A stretch of 64,000 nucleotides of DNA, from positions 1 through 64,000 of the forward strand of contig NZ_NEGE01000009.1 in NCBI RefSeq assembly GCF_002135355.1. The letters are read 5' to 3'. Of the stretch, positions 38,570 to 48,527 are shown piece by piece. The first letter of the stretch is position 1, and each line of letters starts with the position of its first letter. This DNA is from Acinetobacter sp. ANC 4169 (GTDB lineage: Bacteria > Pseudomonadota > Gammaproteobacteria > Pseudomonadales > Moraxellaceae). A program made the position numbers and the translations under genes. The notes beneath the pieces were generated by a model. That model did no database searches. It was not told where the DNA came from and was given only the letters and a program-made list of their open reading frames with translations.

Positions 38570-40651
38570 TTATTTGATCATCTCTAATAATATACGCTGT
38601 GCATTATGTGCTTCTTCGCCTTCGGCAACTTGGGCACGTAACCAGGTGCCATCACTTTGCAGCAACCATGCTTGCTGATTATCTTTTAAATAATTCAGTA
38701 AGCCTTGTTGGTAAATGCGTTTTTTCAATGCTGAATCTTCAACCGGGAAACATGCTTCCACTCGGTTGAACAGGTTACGGTCCATCCAGTCCGCACTTGA
38801 ACAGTAAATCCGGCTATCACCACCATTTAAGAAGTAATAGACACGAGTATGTTCAAGGAAACGTCCGACAATGGAACGTACCCGGATATTTTCCGACAAG
38901 CCTGCCAAACCGGGACGTAAACAACAGATGGAACGAATAATGAGATCAATTTTCACCCCGGCTTGAGAGGCTTCGTATAATTTATTAATCAGCTGCATTT
39001 CCGTTAAGGCATTGACCTTGACAATAATTTGCGCAGGTTTACCGGCTTTGGCATTGGCAATTTCATCATCAATAAAATTAACCAGCTGTGCGTGCAGGGT
39101 AAAAGGCGCATGCAATAACTTTTTCAGTTTTGCCATTTTCCCCATACCGGTCAGTTCCTGAAAAATGCGGTGTACATCTTCACACAGTTCTTTATCTGTG
39201 GTTAATAAACCGTAGTCGGTATAGATACGGGCATTACCGGCATGGTAGTTACCGGTACCCAAATGCACATAGCGCACCAGCTTATTGTTTTCACGGCGTA
39301 CCACCAGAATCATTTTGGCATGGGTTTTATAACCGACAATGCCATATACCACCACTGCTCCTGCTTCTTGCAGTACATTGGCCACTTCAATATTGGACTC
39401 TTCATCAAAACGGGCACGCAATTCAATCACGGCCGTCACTTCCTTGCCATTACGCGCTGCTTCTGCCAAGACCTGTACAATTTCAGAATCTGCTCCACTA
39501 CGGTACAAAGTTTGCTTGATCGCGAGCACTTGCGGATCACGTGCAGCTTCACGCAGCAAATTAATCACTGGGGCAAAAGATTCAAATGGATGATGGAGTA
39601 AAATATCCTGCTTCTGCATGGCAGAAAAAATATTCTCAGATTTTTTCAGGACTTTAGGAATAATAGGCGTATGCGAGTCATAACGTAAATGTGGACGTTT
39701 AAAATTCGACAATAAACGGGCAAGGTTTACCGGACCTGCTACCTTGTAAAGCTGCTCTTTGTCGAGGTCGAATTCATCCAGCAAATATTCGTAGATATGT
39801 TCAGGACAATTTTGAGTCACTTCCAAGCGTACTGCACGGCCAAAACGGCGCGAGTTCAACTCCCCTTTTAAGGCTTTGGCTAAATCTTCGACATCTTCAT
39901 TTAAAGCTAAATCGGCATTTCGGGTGACACGGAACTGATAACATCCGGTCGCCGTCATACCCGGGAATAAATCTGAAACATGCTCATGAATAATGGCGGA
40001 TAACATGACATGATGCTCTTTGCCATCAGTGAGTTCATCCGGTAAGCGTACTACACGGGGTAATGAGCGCGGTGCAGGCACCACGGCCAGATCAATCTGA
40101 CGGCCAAAAGCATCTTTACCTTCCAACGTGACAATAAAGTTGAGGCTTTTGTTCACCAGGCGCGGGAAAGGATGGGCCGGATCAAGGCTGATTGGGGTGA
40201 GTACTGGGGCCACCTGTTCCTGAAAATATTTTTTCACCCAAGCTGATTGGGCAGGTGTGAGTTCACCACGGCGCAAGAAACAGATATCTTCTTCACGCAG
40301 TTTAGGCAGAATTTCTTCATTTAAAATACGGTATTGGCGCTCAATCGCATCATGGGCAGTTTTGGAAATACTGTCCATCACCTGCTTAGGCGTTAGACCG
40401 TCCGGGGTATGGCTCTCATTGCCTAAATCCAGTTGCTCCATCATCCCGGCAACACGAATTTCAAAAAATTCATCCAGATTACGGGAAAAAATAAGCAGGA
40501 AATTCATCCGCTCAAGCAAAGGATGCAAAGGATCGACCGCTTGTTCCAATACCCGCAAATGGAAGTCGAGAATAGAAAGCTCACGATTAATGTAGCGATC
40601 ATTATATGTGTATTCTATTTGCGCCGGAGTCGTATTAGCAGCCGTATTCAT
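38570..40651 (-). CDS. ppk1: Polyphosphate kinase 1
   Basis: Makes inorganic polyphosphate from ATP at the membrane. The 693-residue length is typical. The N-terminal domain starts [19 protein letters not shown]. The catalytic histidine regions are [20 protein letters not shown] (about 433-452) and [21 protein letters not shown] (about 460-480). The C-terminal domain has [10 protein letters not shown] and [12 protein letters not shown]. It is a single gene. Confidence 0.97.
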   Translation of the reverse strand: MNTAANTTPAQIEYTYNDRYINRELSILDFHLRVLEQAVDPLHPLLERMNFLLIFSRNLDEFFEIRVAGMMEQLDLGNESHTPDGLTPKQVMDSISKTAHDAIERQYRILNEEILPKLREEDICFLRRGELTPAQSAWVKKYFQEQVAPVLTPISLDPAHPFPRLVNKSLNFIVTLEGKDAFGRQIDLAVVPAPRSLPRVVRLPDELTDGKEHHVMLSAIIHEHVSDLFPGMTATGCYQFRVTRNADLALNEDVEDLAKALKGELNSRRFGRAVRLEVTQNCPEHIYEYLLDEFDLDKEQLYKVAGPVNLARLLSNFKRPHLRYDSHTPIIPKVLKKSENIFSAMQKQDILLHHPFESFAPVINLLREAARDPQVLAIKQTLYRSGADSEIVQVLAEAARNGKEVTAVIELRARFDEESNIEVANVLQEAGAVVVYGIVGYKTHAKMILVVRRENNKLVRYVHLGTGNYHAGNARIYTDYGLLTTDKELCEDVHRIFQELTGMGKMAKLKKLLHAPFTLHAQLVNFIDDEIANAKAGKPAQIIVKVNALTEMQLINKLYEASQAGVKIDLIIRSICCLRPGLAGLSENIRVRSIVGRFLEHTRVYYFLNGGDSRIYCSSADWMDRNLFNRVEACFPVEDSALKKRIYQQGLLNYLKDNQQAWLLQSDGTWLRAQVAEGEEAHNAQRILLEMIK

Positions 40652-40721
40652 ACCTAACCTGTGATTGTTCGAAAGTAGTCCGTATCTTCATAAGTATGCT
40701 TCAAAATTATGACAATTTCAT

Positions 40722-40750
40722 AAAAAAAAGCCCAAATAACTGGGCTTTTT
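40722..40750. terminator. Terminator of mtgA
   Basis: AAAAAGCCCA / TGGGCTTTTT with a 6-base loop. Confidence 0.88.
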
Positions 40751-40762
40751 GAAAATAAATTA

Positions 40763-41440
40763 TCAATCAGGAATATGGCTGTAGCGCATATATTTTTGAA
40801 TCATGCGTTTACGATATTGCAGTTTTCTATCATTACGATGGTCTTGATAATATTTGGGATTAGGTAAAATAGCGGCTATAAATGCTGCCTGTTCACGCGA
40901 TAAATTTTTAGAGCTCTTGCCAAAATAATGCTGGGTTGCCGCTTCTATCCCATAAATATTGTCACCGAACTCGACCGAGTTCAGATACACTTCCAAAATC
41001 CGCTGTTTTGACCACATTCGTTCCATCATCCAGGTTGCAACTGCTTCCTGTCCCTTACGCAAGAATGAACGCTTATTGTATAAAAACAGGTTTTTGGCTA
41101 ATTGCTGGGAAATAGTTGAACCGCCCGCAACCACTTTACCCTTATCTTTATTGCGTTCTAGGGCAAATTGCATGCCCTCCCAGTCAAAACCTTTGTGCTG
41201 CAAAAATTTCCCGTCTTCCGCAGCAACTACGGCATGTTTCATATAATCACTGATCTGATCATAATCACGCCATTGGTGTTGAATCGGTTTCGAAGAGTCG
41301 GACCAGTAATCCAGACGCATCATCATGGTGGTATCGACCGGATGGGTTCGCCACCACATTAAACTTGCAAAAATCCAAAGTTGAACCAAAAGCACCAAAC
41401 TGACAAGTATTAACAAACTACGAACAATAAAAGCTTTCAT
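40763..41440 (-). CDS. mtgA: Monofunctional biosynthetic peptidoglycan transglycosylase
   Basis: A GT51-family enzyme that polymerises lipid II into glycan strands. An N-terminal transmembrane anchor (about 8-30) is followed by the catalytic domain with Glu75 in VVAAEDGKF. Family motifs [56 protein letters not shown] and [14 protein letters not shown] follow. The 225-residue length fits MtgA rather than bifunctional PBPs. It is upstream of ppk on the same strand but separately terminated. Confidence 0.95.
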   Translation of the reverse strand: MKAFIVRSLLILVSLVLLVQLWIFASLMWWRTHPVDTTMMMRLDYWSDSSKPIQHQWRDYDQISDYMKHAVVAAEDGKFLQHKGFDWEGMQFALERNKDKGKVVAGGSTISQQLAKNLFLYNKRSFLRKGQEAVATWMMERMWSKQRILEVYLNSVEFGDNIYGIEAATQHYFGKSSKNLSREQAAFIAAILPNPKYYQDHRNDRKLQYRKRMIQKYMRYSHIPD

Positions 41441-41519
41441 GTCAGTGAGTTACTCCAAAAATCTGTTTTTTTCGTGCTAAGCTGGATGCTGAATATAGCA
41501 AAGATTATAAAAGAATAGC

Positions 41520-42332
41520 ATGGACAAACTTTCTCCTCCTCCCATTCAAAGCAAACCCGAGGTTCATCTTTGGTGGTTGACGGCAGTTTTTATTGCCATC
41601 AATGTCGGTTTGTTTCTCTGGCAAGTCCTGAGCGGAGTCAATATTACTGCTCCCAGTCTGGTGGATGCTATTCATTGGGGTGCTGATTATGCACCTTTAA
41701 CCTTTTTAGAGGAACCCACCCGCCTGTTTAGCAGCATGTTTTTTCATTTTGGTTTAATTCATTTAATGTTGAATATGTGGGCGCTGTATGTTTTTGGCAG
41801 CGTGGCAGAACAGCTTTTAGGCCGGTTCTATTATCTGGGTCTTTATATTCTTGCCGGCCTGATGGGCAGTTTACTCAGCGGGTTCATCGATATTCAGAAT
41901 ACCATTGAACTGCTGCGCAGCAATGATGCCAGCCTGCTTCCCACCGTGAGTGCCGGTGCATCGGGTGCCGTGATGGGTATTGGTAGTGCATTGACGGTTT
42001 TATCCCTACTCCCCCTGTTACCCAAGCAGCGCTTTATTTTAGATAAGAAAACCTTGCTGATGATTATGGGTATCAATTTATTGATTGGCTTTACCATGAC
42101 CGGAATTAACAATGCCGCACATATAGGCGGCATGCTGATGGGTGCCGTGCTGACAATGATCTGGTATATGGGACAAAGAATATATAAACCGAATTTGGCC
42201 TTTGTAGTAGGCATGGCGGTGGGCATCATCAGCTGCTATCTGCTTTATGCCTACTGCATGCAACAAGTGCAGATTTTGGAACCGGTCTGGCGGCAAATAT
42301 TGGCCGCCATGCGGGCACAACTGCATTTTTAG
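41520..42332 (+). CDS. Rhomboid-family intramembrane serine protease (larger)
   Basis: 270 residues with about six or seven transmembrane segments. The catalytic Ser148 is in the GASG motif and the partner His201 in NNAAHIGG; the HxxxN motif His81-Asn85 is also present. It cleaves membrane proteins within the bilayer; targets are unknown. It is divergent from mtgA (79-base gap) and convergent with the ABC permease gene. Confidence 0.9.
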   Translation: MDKLSPPPIQSKPEVHLWWLTAVFIAINVGLFLWQVLSGVNITAPSLVDAIHWGADYAPLTFLEEPTRLFSSMFFHFGLIHLMLNMWALYVFGSVAEQLLGRFYYLGLYILAGLMGSLLSGFIDIQNTIELLRSNDASLLPTVSAGASGAVMGIGSALTVLSLLPLLPKQRFILDKKTLLMIMGINLLIGFTMTGINNAAHIGGMLMGAVLTMIWYMGQRIYKPNLAFVVGMAVGIISCYLLYAYCMQQVQILEPVWRQILAAMRAQLHF

Positions 42333-42358
42333 AATTTTTCCTGTTGAAGATGAATCAG

Positions 42359-44839
42359 CTATTGATTCATCTCGCGCAAGCTTTGTAGTGGCGGAATATC
42401 ACAGAGATAACTTAAGCGATAACGCCCAATCAGGGCACACAATAGCGTCATGAGTATGGGTAAAATAATCCAGATTTGCCCATGTGCCTGAATCAGCAAA
42501 TTCATTTTATAACTGGCAATCGCACTGATCACTTCTGCAAACAGGCAGGATACGATTCCGGCCATGAATCCCATAAAGCCAATCTCTAAGGTCATCATCT
42601 GTTTCAGCTTCTGTTTGGAGCTGCCGAATGAACGCAACAAAGCTACTTCACGTTTACGTTCATCCATCAACAGGTTTAAGCAGGCAATTAACACCAGAAT
42701 CCCGGAAACACTGACCAACAGCGCCAGGATGCTGACAATTTGCACCAGCACATTCACCAGACGTTTGACCTCATCCAGAATTAAGCTGACATCAATAAAA
42801 ACCGTGGTAGAAAATTGCTGAATCACCGCGGCCATCTGGTTCTTATCCCGTTCCGGCACATAAAAACTGCCTAAATAGCTGCCGGCATTTTCATCCATGG
42901 TTTTAGGTGCAAAAATAAAGAAAAAATTCGGACTAAAACTTTCCCATTCCACGCTGCGCAAGTTCACCACTTTGGCTTGAATCTGGCCTTCAGGCAGACT
43001 AAAGGTTAGACGATCGCCAATTTTAATGCCCAGCTCTGCCGCGGTTTTGGCTTCAACCGACACCTCACCGGGATATTTCAATGCTGCTGTGCCCTGCACG
43101 ATGATATTGTCGGCAGGATATTCTGTGGTCTGGGTCAAGTTGAGTTCACGGCGTAAAGAATTATTGCTTTTGACCAGATCTGCTGCAAAGGGCTGATCAT
43201 TTTTGGCCACCAGGCGACCACGAATATTGGGATATAAAGGCGTACTTGGCCATCCGTGTTGTTTAATCTGGGCTTTAAATGCAGGCATATCAAAGGGTGG
43301 CAGGCCATACACAAACTGGTTGGGAGTACCTTCAGGCAATTGTTGTTGCCAGCGCTCCAGCAAGTCTGTTCTTAACACAGTCAACACCGTCATCAGACTC
43401 AGGCCGAGTGCCAAGGCTGTAATTTGAAAAGCGGTTTGATACGGCACCCGCACATAGGCTGAAATCGCCCCTTTCAGGCCTTTGATGAACTTTAAACAAC
43501 CCCAGATTAATAAATAAAGTAACGTACACAGCAGTACAATCGCCCCCATCACCCAGGCGGTCAGCACGATATTTTCTGTCAGTACAATACTGAATAGTGC
43601 CAGGCTGGCTGTGCCCATCACCAACATCCAGAGCATCGACTGCACTGATTTTTCCTGCTGGCGAATGACACGAATCGGCGGGGTATTGAGTAATTGCCAT
43701 AAACTGGGAACAATAAATCCCAGTAACACCACAGCACTGGTCAGCATGGCCACCGGTAATGGCCCCAGCAGCATCGCCCATACAGAAAATTCCATTTGCA
43801 AATTGGGAATCAGTTGTAGCATCAGTTGCAACAAACCATAGCCTAGCGCCACCCCAGCCAAACTACCAATCAACATCGCCACCATGAGTACCACAGCCAG
43901 TAAGGCCAGATAGGCATTGAGAATCTGCCCGCGCGTCGCGCCAATGCAACGCATCAATGCAATATTGTCCTGATTTTGCTGCACATAGCGCTGACTGGTC
44001 AAAGCAATGGCGATCCCGCACAGCAAAATGGTCAAAATATTGCTCAGTTGCAGGAAGGTATCCAAATTGGCAATCGGCTTCATTAACCGGGTATTGCTTT
44101 CGCTGGCATTGCGCAATCTTAAGCTATTTTGTTCATCCAGCATTTGCGCATCTTGTGCTGTTTTCGGCAAAGTGGCGTGCTGCTGTCGCTTAAAGTCCTG
44201 TTCAAACAGCTTGGTTTGCTGTGCATCTCCCGCCATTAATAAACGATATTCGGCACGGCTGCCGACTTGAATGGCATGGGTTTTCGCCACATCAACCTGA
44301 GAAATCATCACCGTTGGCGAAAAGCCGGAAAAACCAAGTTCCTGATTGGAGTCATGCGCAATTTTTGCCGTGATCTTAAACTGAGCATCTGCAATATTGA
44401 CTGTATCTCCCACTTTTGCATGTAATAAATCCATGGCCCGTGGACTCATCCAGACCTCACCAGACTGGATGGTTTTGGCCGCTGGCAACACCCGAAGTTC
44501 CCCGCGCAAGGGAAATGCCTGGTCGATGGCTTTGACATTGACCATCACAAACTGATCCCGGGTATGTGCCATTGAACTGAATGCAGTGACTTGGGATTGT
44601 CGTAGTTTTAATTGCCTGGCTTGATCGTGCCACTTTTTTTCCAGCGGCTGATTGTCTGTAAGCACCAGATCCGCTGCCAGCATTTCTGCGGCCTGTAGCG
44701 CCACGGCATTCTGAATCTGTTCATTGCTAAATTTCAGCGCCGTGGTTGCACTAATCGCCAGTGTCAAAGCAATCATTAGCAAATAAATACCGGTGCTTTT
44801 AAAGCTTTGGCTCAGTAAGGGCCGAAACAATGGATTCAT
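42359..44839 (-). CDS. ABC transporter permease, FtsX/MacB-like (YbbP type)
   Basis: 826 residues from the ATG at 44839, just after the stop of the ATPase gene (44841) and preceded by GGGAGAGG. One N-terminal transmembrane helix, a large periplasmic domain, then clusters of helices and a second periplasmic domain form a duplicated FtsX topology of about ten helices. LLMDERKREVALLRSFGSSKQKL near 690 is the typical coupling region. Order and size match the tesA-ybbA-ybbP locus of E. coli. The substrate is unknown. Confidence 0.85.
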   Translation of the reverse strand: MNPLFRPLLSQSFKSTGIYLLMIALTLAISATTALKFSNEQIQNAVALQAAEMLAADLVLTDNQPLEKKWHDQARQLKLRQSQVTAFSSMAHTRDQFVMVNVKAIDQAFPLRGELRVLPAAKTIQSGEVWMSPRAMDLLHAKVGDTVNIADAQFKITAKIAHDSNQELGFSGFSPTVMISQVDVAKTHAIQVGSRAEYRLLMAGDAQQTKLFEQDFKRQQHATLPKTAQDAQMLDEQNSLRLRNASESNTRLMKPIANLDTFLQLSNILTILLCGIAIALTSQRYVQQNQDNIALMRCIGATRGQILNAYLALLAVVLMVAMLIGSLAGVALGYGLLQLMLQLIPNLQMEFSVWAMLLGPLPVAMLTSAVVLLGFIVPSLWQLLNTPPIRVIRQQEKSVQSMLWMLVMGTASLALFSIVLTENIVLTAWVMGAIVLLCTLLYLLIWGCLKFIKGLKGAISAYVRVPYQTAFQITALALGLSLMTVLTVLRTDLLERWQQQLPEGTPNQFVYGLPPFDMPAFKAQIKQHGWPSTPLYPNIRGRLVAKNDQPFAADLVKSNNSLRRELNLTQTTEYPADNIIVQGTAALKYPGEVSVEAKTAAELGIKIGDRLTFSLPEGQIQAKVVNLRSVEWESFSPNFFFIFAPKTMDENAGSYLGSFYVPERDKNQMAAVIQQFSTTVFIDVSLILDEVKRLVNVLVQIVSILALLVSVSGILVLIACLNLLMDERKREVALLRSFGSSKQKLKQMMTLEIGFMGFMAGIVSCLFAEVISAIASYKMNLLIQAHGQIWIILPILMTLLCALIGRYRLSYLCDIPPLQSLREMNQ

Positions 44840-44840
44840 T

Positions 44841-45569
44841 TCAGCCCTCTCCCGAAGCATGTTCGATCAAATGACCATCACGCAACTCAAAATGACGCTG
44901 GCATTGCTGGGCCAAGGTTGAATCATGGGTAACCAGTACCAGCGTGGTGCCAAACTCACGATTCAGCTGAAACAGCAGTTGCTCGATTTCCTTGGCCGTT
45001 TGAGCATCCAGATTACCGGTAGGCTCATCGGCAAAAATAATTTGTGGATCGCTGATTAAGGCACGGGCAATCGCCACCCGTTGCTGTTCCCCACCAGAAA
45101 GCACTTTAGGCGTTTGCATGGCCTGACGTTCCAAGCCGACTTTCTTCAGCAAGGCCAAGGCCTTTTTTTCAGCCGCAGCAAAGTTAAAACCCGGTTGTAA
45201 ACGTAGCGGTAACATCACGTTTTCGACCGCGGTTAAATGCGCTAACAGCTGAAAAGATTGAAATACAAAACCAATATTTTTTAAACGCACCAGTGCACGT
45301 TGTTCTTCGTTTAACGCTGCAATTGATTCACCACATACGACCAATTTGCCTGAACTGGCCTGATCCAGTGTGGCCAGAATACCCAGCAAGGTCGATTTAC
45401 CTGAACCCGAACGACCGGTAATCGCCACCTGTTCGCCGCTATGGATATCAAAGCTTAGATTTTCAAAAATACTCAGCTCTTTTTGTGCAAATTTTATCTT
45501 TTGGCTAAGCTGCTGTGCAGAAATAATCACTTGTGGCATGATGGAATAGTCGCTATTAACTTGGGTCAT
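44841..45569 (-). CDS. ABC transporter ATP-binding protein, LolD/YbbA type
   Basis: A 242-residue ATPase. Walker [10 protein letters not shown] is at 52-60, signature LSGGEQQR near 145-152, Walker B IIFADEP followed by TGNLD, and the switch His is in VTHD. It pairs with the downstream FtsX-like permease (start codons one base from stop overlap). The start at 45569 has AGGGA 4 bases upstream; an alternative ATG is at 45539. It is divergent from tesA with only 11 bases between start codons. Confidence 0.9.
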   Translation of the reverse strand: MTQVNSDYSIMPQVIISAQQLSQKIKFAQKELSIFENLSFDIHSGEQVAITGRSGSGKSTLLGILATLDQASSGKLVVCGESIAALNEEQRALVRLKNIGFVFQSFQLLAHLTAVENVMLPLRLQPGFNFAAAEKKALALLKKVGLERQAMQTPKVLSGGEQQRVAIARALISDPQIIFADEPTGNLDAQTAKEIEQLLFQLNREFGTTLVLVTHDSTLAQQCQRHFELRDGHLIEHASGEG

Positions 45570-45580
45570 AAAATCCCTAT

Positions 45581-46210
45581 ATGCAAAATCGCAATCTTAA
45601 AACTTTTGTATTTGCTTGCTTGGCCATGCTCGGTCTGGGTGTTACTCCAGTCATAGCGTCTGCTAAAACCATTATGATTGTGGGTGACAGTATTAGTGCG
45701 GGTTATGGCATACAGGCACAGCAAGGCTGGGTATCATTATTACAGAAACGTCTAGACCAACAGTATCCGAAACAGCATAAAGTGGTCAATGCCAGTGTCA
45801 GCGGGGAAACCACCAGTGGTGCTGTGGCACGCTTACCCAAATTACTGCAAACCTATAAACCGCATATTGTGGTGATTGAACTGGGCGGAAATGATGGTTT
45901 GCGCGGTCAGCCACCACTGTTGATTCAAAAAAATCTGGCGACCTTAATCCAGCAAAGTCAGAAAACTAAAGCCAAGGTGGTTGTTTTGGGCATGAAAATT
46001 CCGCCCAATTACGGAACCGCTTATAGTAAGGCCTTTGAAAAAAATTATAAGATTGTCAGTCAGCAGCATCATGTACCATTGCTGCCATTCTTTTTAGAAG
46101 GCGTAGCCGGCAAGAAAAACCTGATGCAGGCCGATCTGGTTCATCCCAATACATCTGCACAAAGTATCTTATTGAACAATGCTTATCCCTATATAAAAGG
46201 CGCTTTATAA
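45581..46210 (+). CDS. tesA: Arylesterase / acyl-CoA thioesterase I (GDSL/SGNH)
   Basis: A 209-residue periplasmic hydrolase with a signal peptide (cleavage after VIASA). Block I GDSISAGYG carries the Ser nucleophile (about residue 38), block III is ELGGNDGLRG, and the C-terminal DLVHPN supplies Asp and His. It hydrolyses acyl thioesters and esters. It is divergent from a YbbA-type ATPase, as in E. coli. Its last codons fall inside a 40-bp sequence repeated in inverted orientation 310 bases downstream. Confidence 0.92.
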   Translation: MQNRNLKTFVFACLAMLGLGVTPVIASAKTIMIVGDSISAGYGIQAQQGWVSLLQKRLDQQYPKQHKVVNASVSGETTSGAVARLPKLLQTYKPHIVVIELGGNDGLRGQPPLLIQKNLATLIQQSQKTKAKVVVLGMKIPPNYGTAYSKAFEKNYKIVSQQHHVPLLPFFLEGVAGKKNLMQADLVHPNTSAQSILLNNAYPYIKGAL

Positions 46211-46231
46211 AGCTAATGCTAGTCAGTTAAG
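46192..46231 (+). repeat. Inverted repeat, left copy (tesA 3' end)
   Basis: The core of 21 bases (46192-46212) is identical to the reverse complement of 46522-46542. The match continues through TAATGCT and TCAGTTAAG, with a few changes. It includes the tesA stop codon. Confidence 0.85.
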
Positions 46232-46254
46232 AAATTGACTGACATTTTCTTTTT
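46222..46254 (+). terminator. Terminator of tesA
   Basis: GTCAGTTAA, loop GAAA, TTGACTGAC, followed by a T-rich tract interrupted by A and C. Confidence 0.7.
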
Positions 46255-46285
46255 AAATTCATGACTGTATTTGATATGTAGGAAA

Positions 46286-46419
46286 GTCATCCGCAACTGT
46301 TTGAGGCAGGACTACATTAAAAAATGATTGTTTCTGCGACAAATTTGCTAGTTGATAGTGGCTAACGAGTTTTGCGGATGACAAATGCCTTTGGTTACTT
46401 TGGGCGAAACCAAAGTAAC
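46286..46419. repeat. Palindromic intergenic repeat element
   Basis: GTCATCCGCAA (46286-46296) and TTGCGGATGAC (46372-46382) are perfect inverted arms. Immediately right, GTTACTTTGG (46394-46403) and CCAAAGTAAC (46410-46419) form a perfect 10-bp hairpin. The combination has no coding role and resembles dispersed repeats; its copy number needs the genome. Confidence 0.55.
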
Positions 46420-46472
46420 AAATGAGCTGCAAGGGTTTGATTTAAAATGGTAAGACTCCGCCATGAATCACT

Positions 46473-46507
46473 AAAAAATTAAGGAGTTTATTTCTAAACT
46501 CCTTAAC
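46473..46507 (-). terminator. Terminator of the carbonic anhydrase gene
   Basis: TTAAGGAGTTTA / TAAACTCCTTAA, a perfect 12-bp stem with loop TTTC, and an A-run on the left (T-run on the minus strand). Confidence 0.85.
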
Positions 46508-46542
46508 TGATGAGCATTACACTTTATAAAGCGCCTTTTATA
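46502..46542 (-). repeat. Inverted repeat, right copy (copy of the tesA tail)
   Basis: The reverse complement of this stretch repeats the last codons and following bases of tesA (46192-46231). It lies between the carbonic anhydrase stop and its terminator and is not part of a gene. Confidence 0.85.
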
Positions 46543-46565
46543 AATCCTGACTTTTGATTTTTAAC

Positions 46566-47180
46566 TTAAAAATCAAAGAAAGTTACTTCACCTGTTTCAA
46601 GCGAATACTCTGCCCCAACTACTTTTAATTTACCTTTGGCAATCAGGTTTTCCAATACCGCAGAACCGTGACGCAGCTGATTCACCGACGCAAAAACATT
46701 GGAACGTACCGCATGTTTAGACAGTTTATCCAAATCATCTTTCAGTTCGGTCTGCATTAAAATTTCAACCGAAGGACGGACACGGTTCACAATTGACATC
46801 AAGTTTGCAGATGGCGGAGTCGCTGGATTGGTTAATGCCTCAATAGTTGAGTGAATGGCACCACAATGGGTATGGCCCAGAACGATCACGACTGGACAGC
46901 CAAAACTGTCTGCGGCAAATTCAACACTACCTACCTGTGATGGCGCAACAATATTGCCTGCAACACGAATAACAAATAAGTCACCTAGCCCCTGATCAAA
47001 AACCATTTCAGCCGGTACACGTGAATCTGAACAGCCTAATACAATTGCAAACGGCTCTTGGTTATCTGCCATTTCAGCACGTTGCTGATGAGTCATAAGT
47101 GTAGAGTGCGTCGTTTCACCATTTACAAAACGCTGGTTCCCTTTTTTTAAACGGTCTAAAGCTTCTTCTGCTGTTAGCAT
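46566..47180 (-). CDS. can: Beta-class carbonic anhydrase
   Basis: 204 residues from the ATG at 47180 (GGAAG upstream); an in-frame ATG at 47222 would add 14 unlikely residues. Zinc ligands Cys50, His103 and Cys106 are in GCSDSR and GHTHCGA, with the Asp52-Arg54 dyad. It interconverts CO2 and bicarbonate in the cytoplasm, supplying bicarbonate for carbamoyl phosphate and fatty acid synthesis. It is a single gene with a strong terminator. Confidence 0.93.
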   Translation of the reverse strand: MLTAEEALDRLKKGNQRFVNGETTHSTLMTHQQRAEMADNQEPFAIVLGCSDSRVPAEMVFDQGLGDLFVIRVAGNIVAPSQVGSVEFAADSFGCPVVIVLGHTHCGAIHSTIEALTNPATPPSANLMSIVNRVRPSVEILMQTELKDDLDKLSKHAVRSNVFASVNQLRHGSAVLENLIAKGKLKVVGAEYSLETGEVTFFDF

Positions 47181-47482
47181 GCTGGTCTTCCAATGTTTTA
47201 AGTTACAATATTTTAATGCCATAAAAACTGAAAGTCACTTGCAAAAAGAATAGCTGTTTAATTTATATCTAAGGTTACAAAATATTTTATTTACCCTAAA
47301 AATAGTACTTGGCTCACAGTTTTGAAGCTCCCAGCTACTTACTTCAAGAAACAATTCAGTGACATTTATTTAATAATATTTACAATAAACAACAGACATT
47401 TTAAAAAAATTAAATGCTGTCTGAAATTAGATATTTTTTGCCTAAAAATATCATCGTCATGAGTCTTCAAGGATGATCGTCA

Positions 47483-48511
47483 ATGACACAGTCTGGTTCA
47501 AATTTTGCCCAATGTGTACGCAAGCTCTGTTTTATTACAGCCTGTTGTTTGAGCAGTATTACGCTGGCGCAAAGCAATAAACCCAATACTGAACAAATAA
47601 ATTTGCAAAATTATCTGCTTCAGCAACGCAATGCAGCAGGTTTAAAGGCTAAAACCATTAAAGTGGGCGAGATTAACTGGGCATATAATGAGGGCGGCTC
47701 AAGGCAGAAACCCACTATTCTACTCATTCATGGCTTAGCCGGAAATCGCGATAACTGGAATCGGGTTGCTCATTTTTTAACACCCTACTATCATGTCGTC
47801 ATTCCCGACTTACCCAACAATGGTGAAACCCAAACTCCGCAAGATTTTGATGATTCTGTACCCAATGTGACAGAAAGCTTGCGCCGCTTTGTCGAAGCCA
47901 TTGATGTAGAAGATAAACTGAATGTTGCAGGACATTCTGTGGGCGGATCTATTGCCACAGTCTATGCATCACAATATCCTTTTGATACGCAAAGTTTATT
48001 TTTGCTGAATAGTGCAGGTATTTATACCAAGGCCAATACCCGTTATTCCAAAGACCCTGTAAACCTTAAACAGCTGATTGTGTCTAAACCTGGTGATCTG
48101 GAACAGGTGATGCATCGGGTCATGCAAAATCCGCCCACCCTGCCCAAGGCCTTAAGGTCAGCACAAGAAAAATATCTGATTACCCAGGCAGCAAATAACA
48201 GCAAACTGATTGATCAACTGGTGACCCTGAACCGTATTTATACGCCTGAATCCTTTGCCCGGCTGACACGAACAATTGAAGCACCGACACTAATTCTTTG
48301 GGGAAAGCAGGATAAAATCATTAATGTTGAAGTGGCAAATGAATTAAAATCGTTATTGAAACGTGCTGAGGCTCCTGTCATTCTCAACAATGTCGGACAC
48401 ATGCCCATTTTGGAAGCAGAGCAGGAAGTGGCAGCCTATTATTTACCCTTTCTTGCCAAAACCCAAAAAATGAAAAATCCGCTTGCGGATAAACTTATTC
48501 CACTCAATTAA
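47483..48511 (+). CDS. Exported alpha/beta hydrolase, lipase-like
   Basis: A 342-residue secreted or lipid-anchored hydrolase. The N-terminal signal region could be cut after ITLA (29) or at a possible lipobox ITAC (Cys21). HGLAGNRDNWNRV forms the oxyanion loop and the nucleophile elbow GHSVGG has Ser152. The acid is in WGKQDKI (about 274-280) and the His in GHMPILEAEQ near 310. It resembles Moraxella/Acinetobacter-type triacylglycerol lipases. AAGGATG precedes the ATG. The next gene follows 16 bases on. Confidence 0.85.
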   Translation: MTQSGSNFAQCVRKLCFITACCLSSITLAQSNKPNTEQINLQNYLLQQRNAAGLKAKTIKVGEINWAYNEGGSRQKPTILLIHGLAGNRDNWNRVAHFLTPYYHVVIPDLPNNGETQTPQDFDDSVPNVTESLRRFVEAIDVEDKLNVAGHSVGGSIATVYASQYPFDTQSLFLLNSAGIYTKANTRYSKDPVNLKQLIVSKPGDLEQVMHRVMQNPPTLPKALRSAQEKYLITQAANNSKLIDQLVTLNRIYTPESFARLTRTIEAPTLILWGKQDKIINVEVANELKSLLKRAEAPVILNNVGHMPILEAEQEVAAYYLPFLAKTQKMKNPLADKLIPLN

Positions 48512-48527
48512 TTTTTTTCGGGACAGT

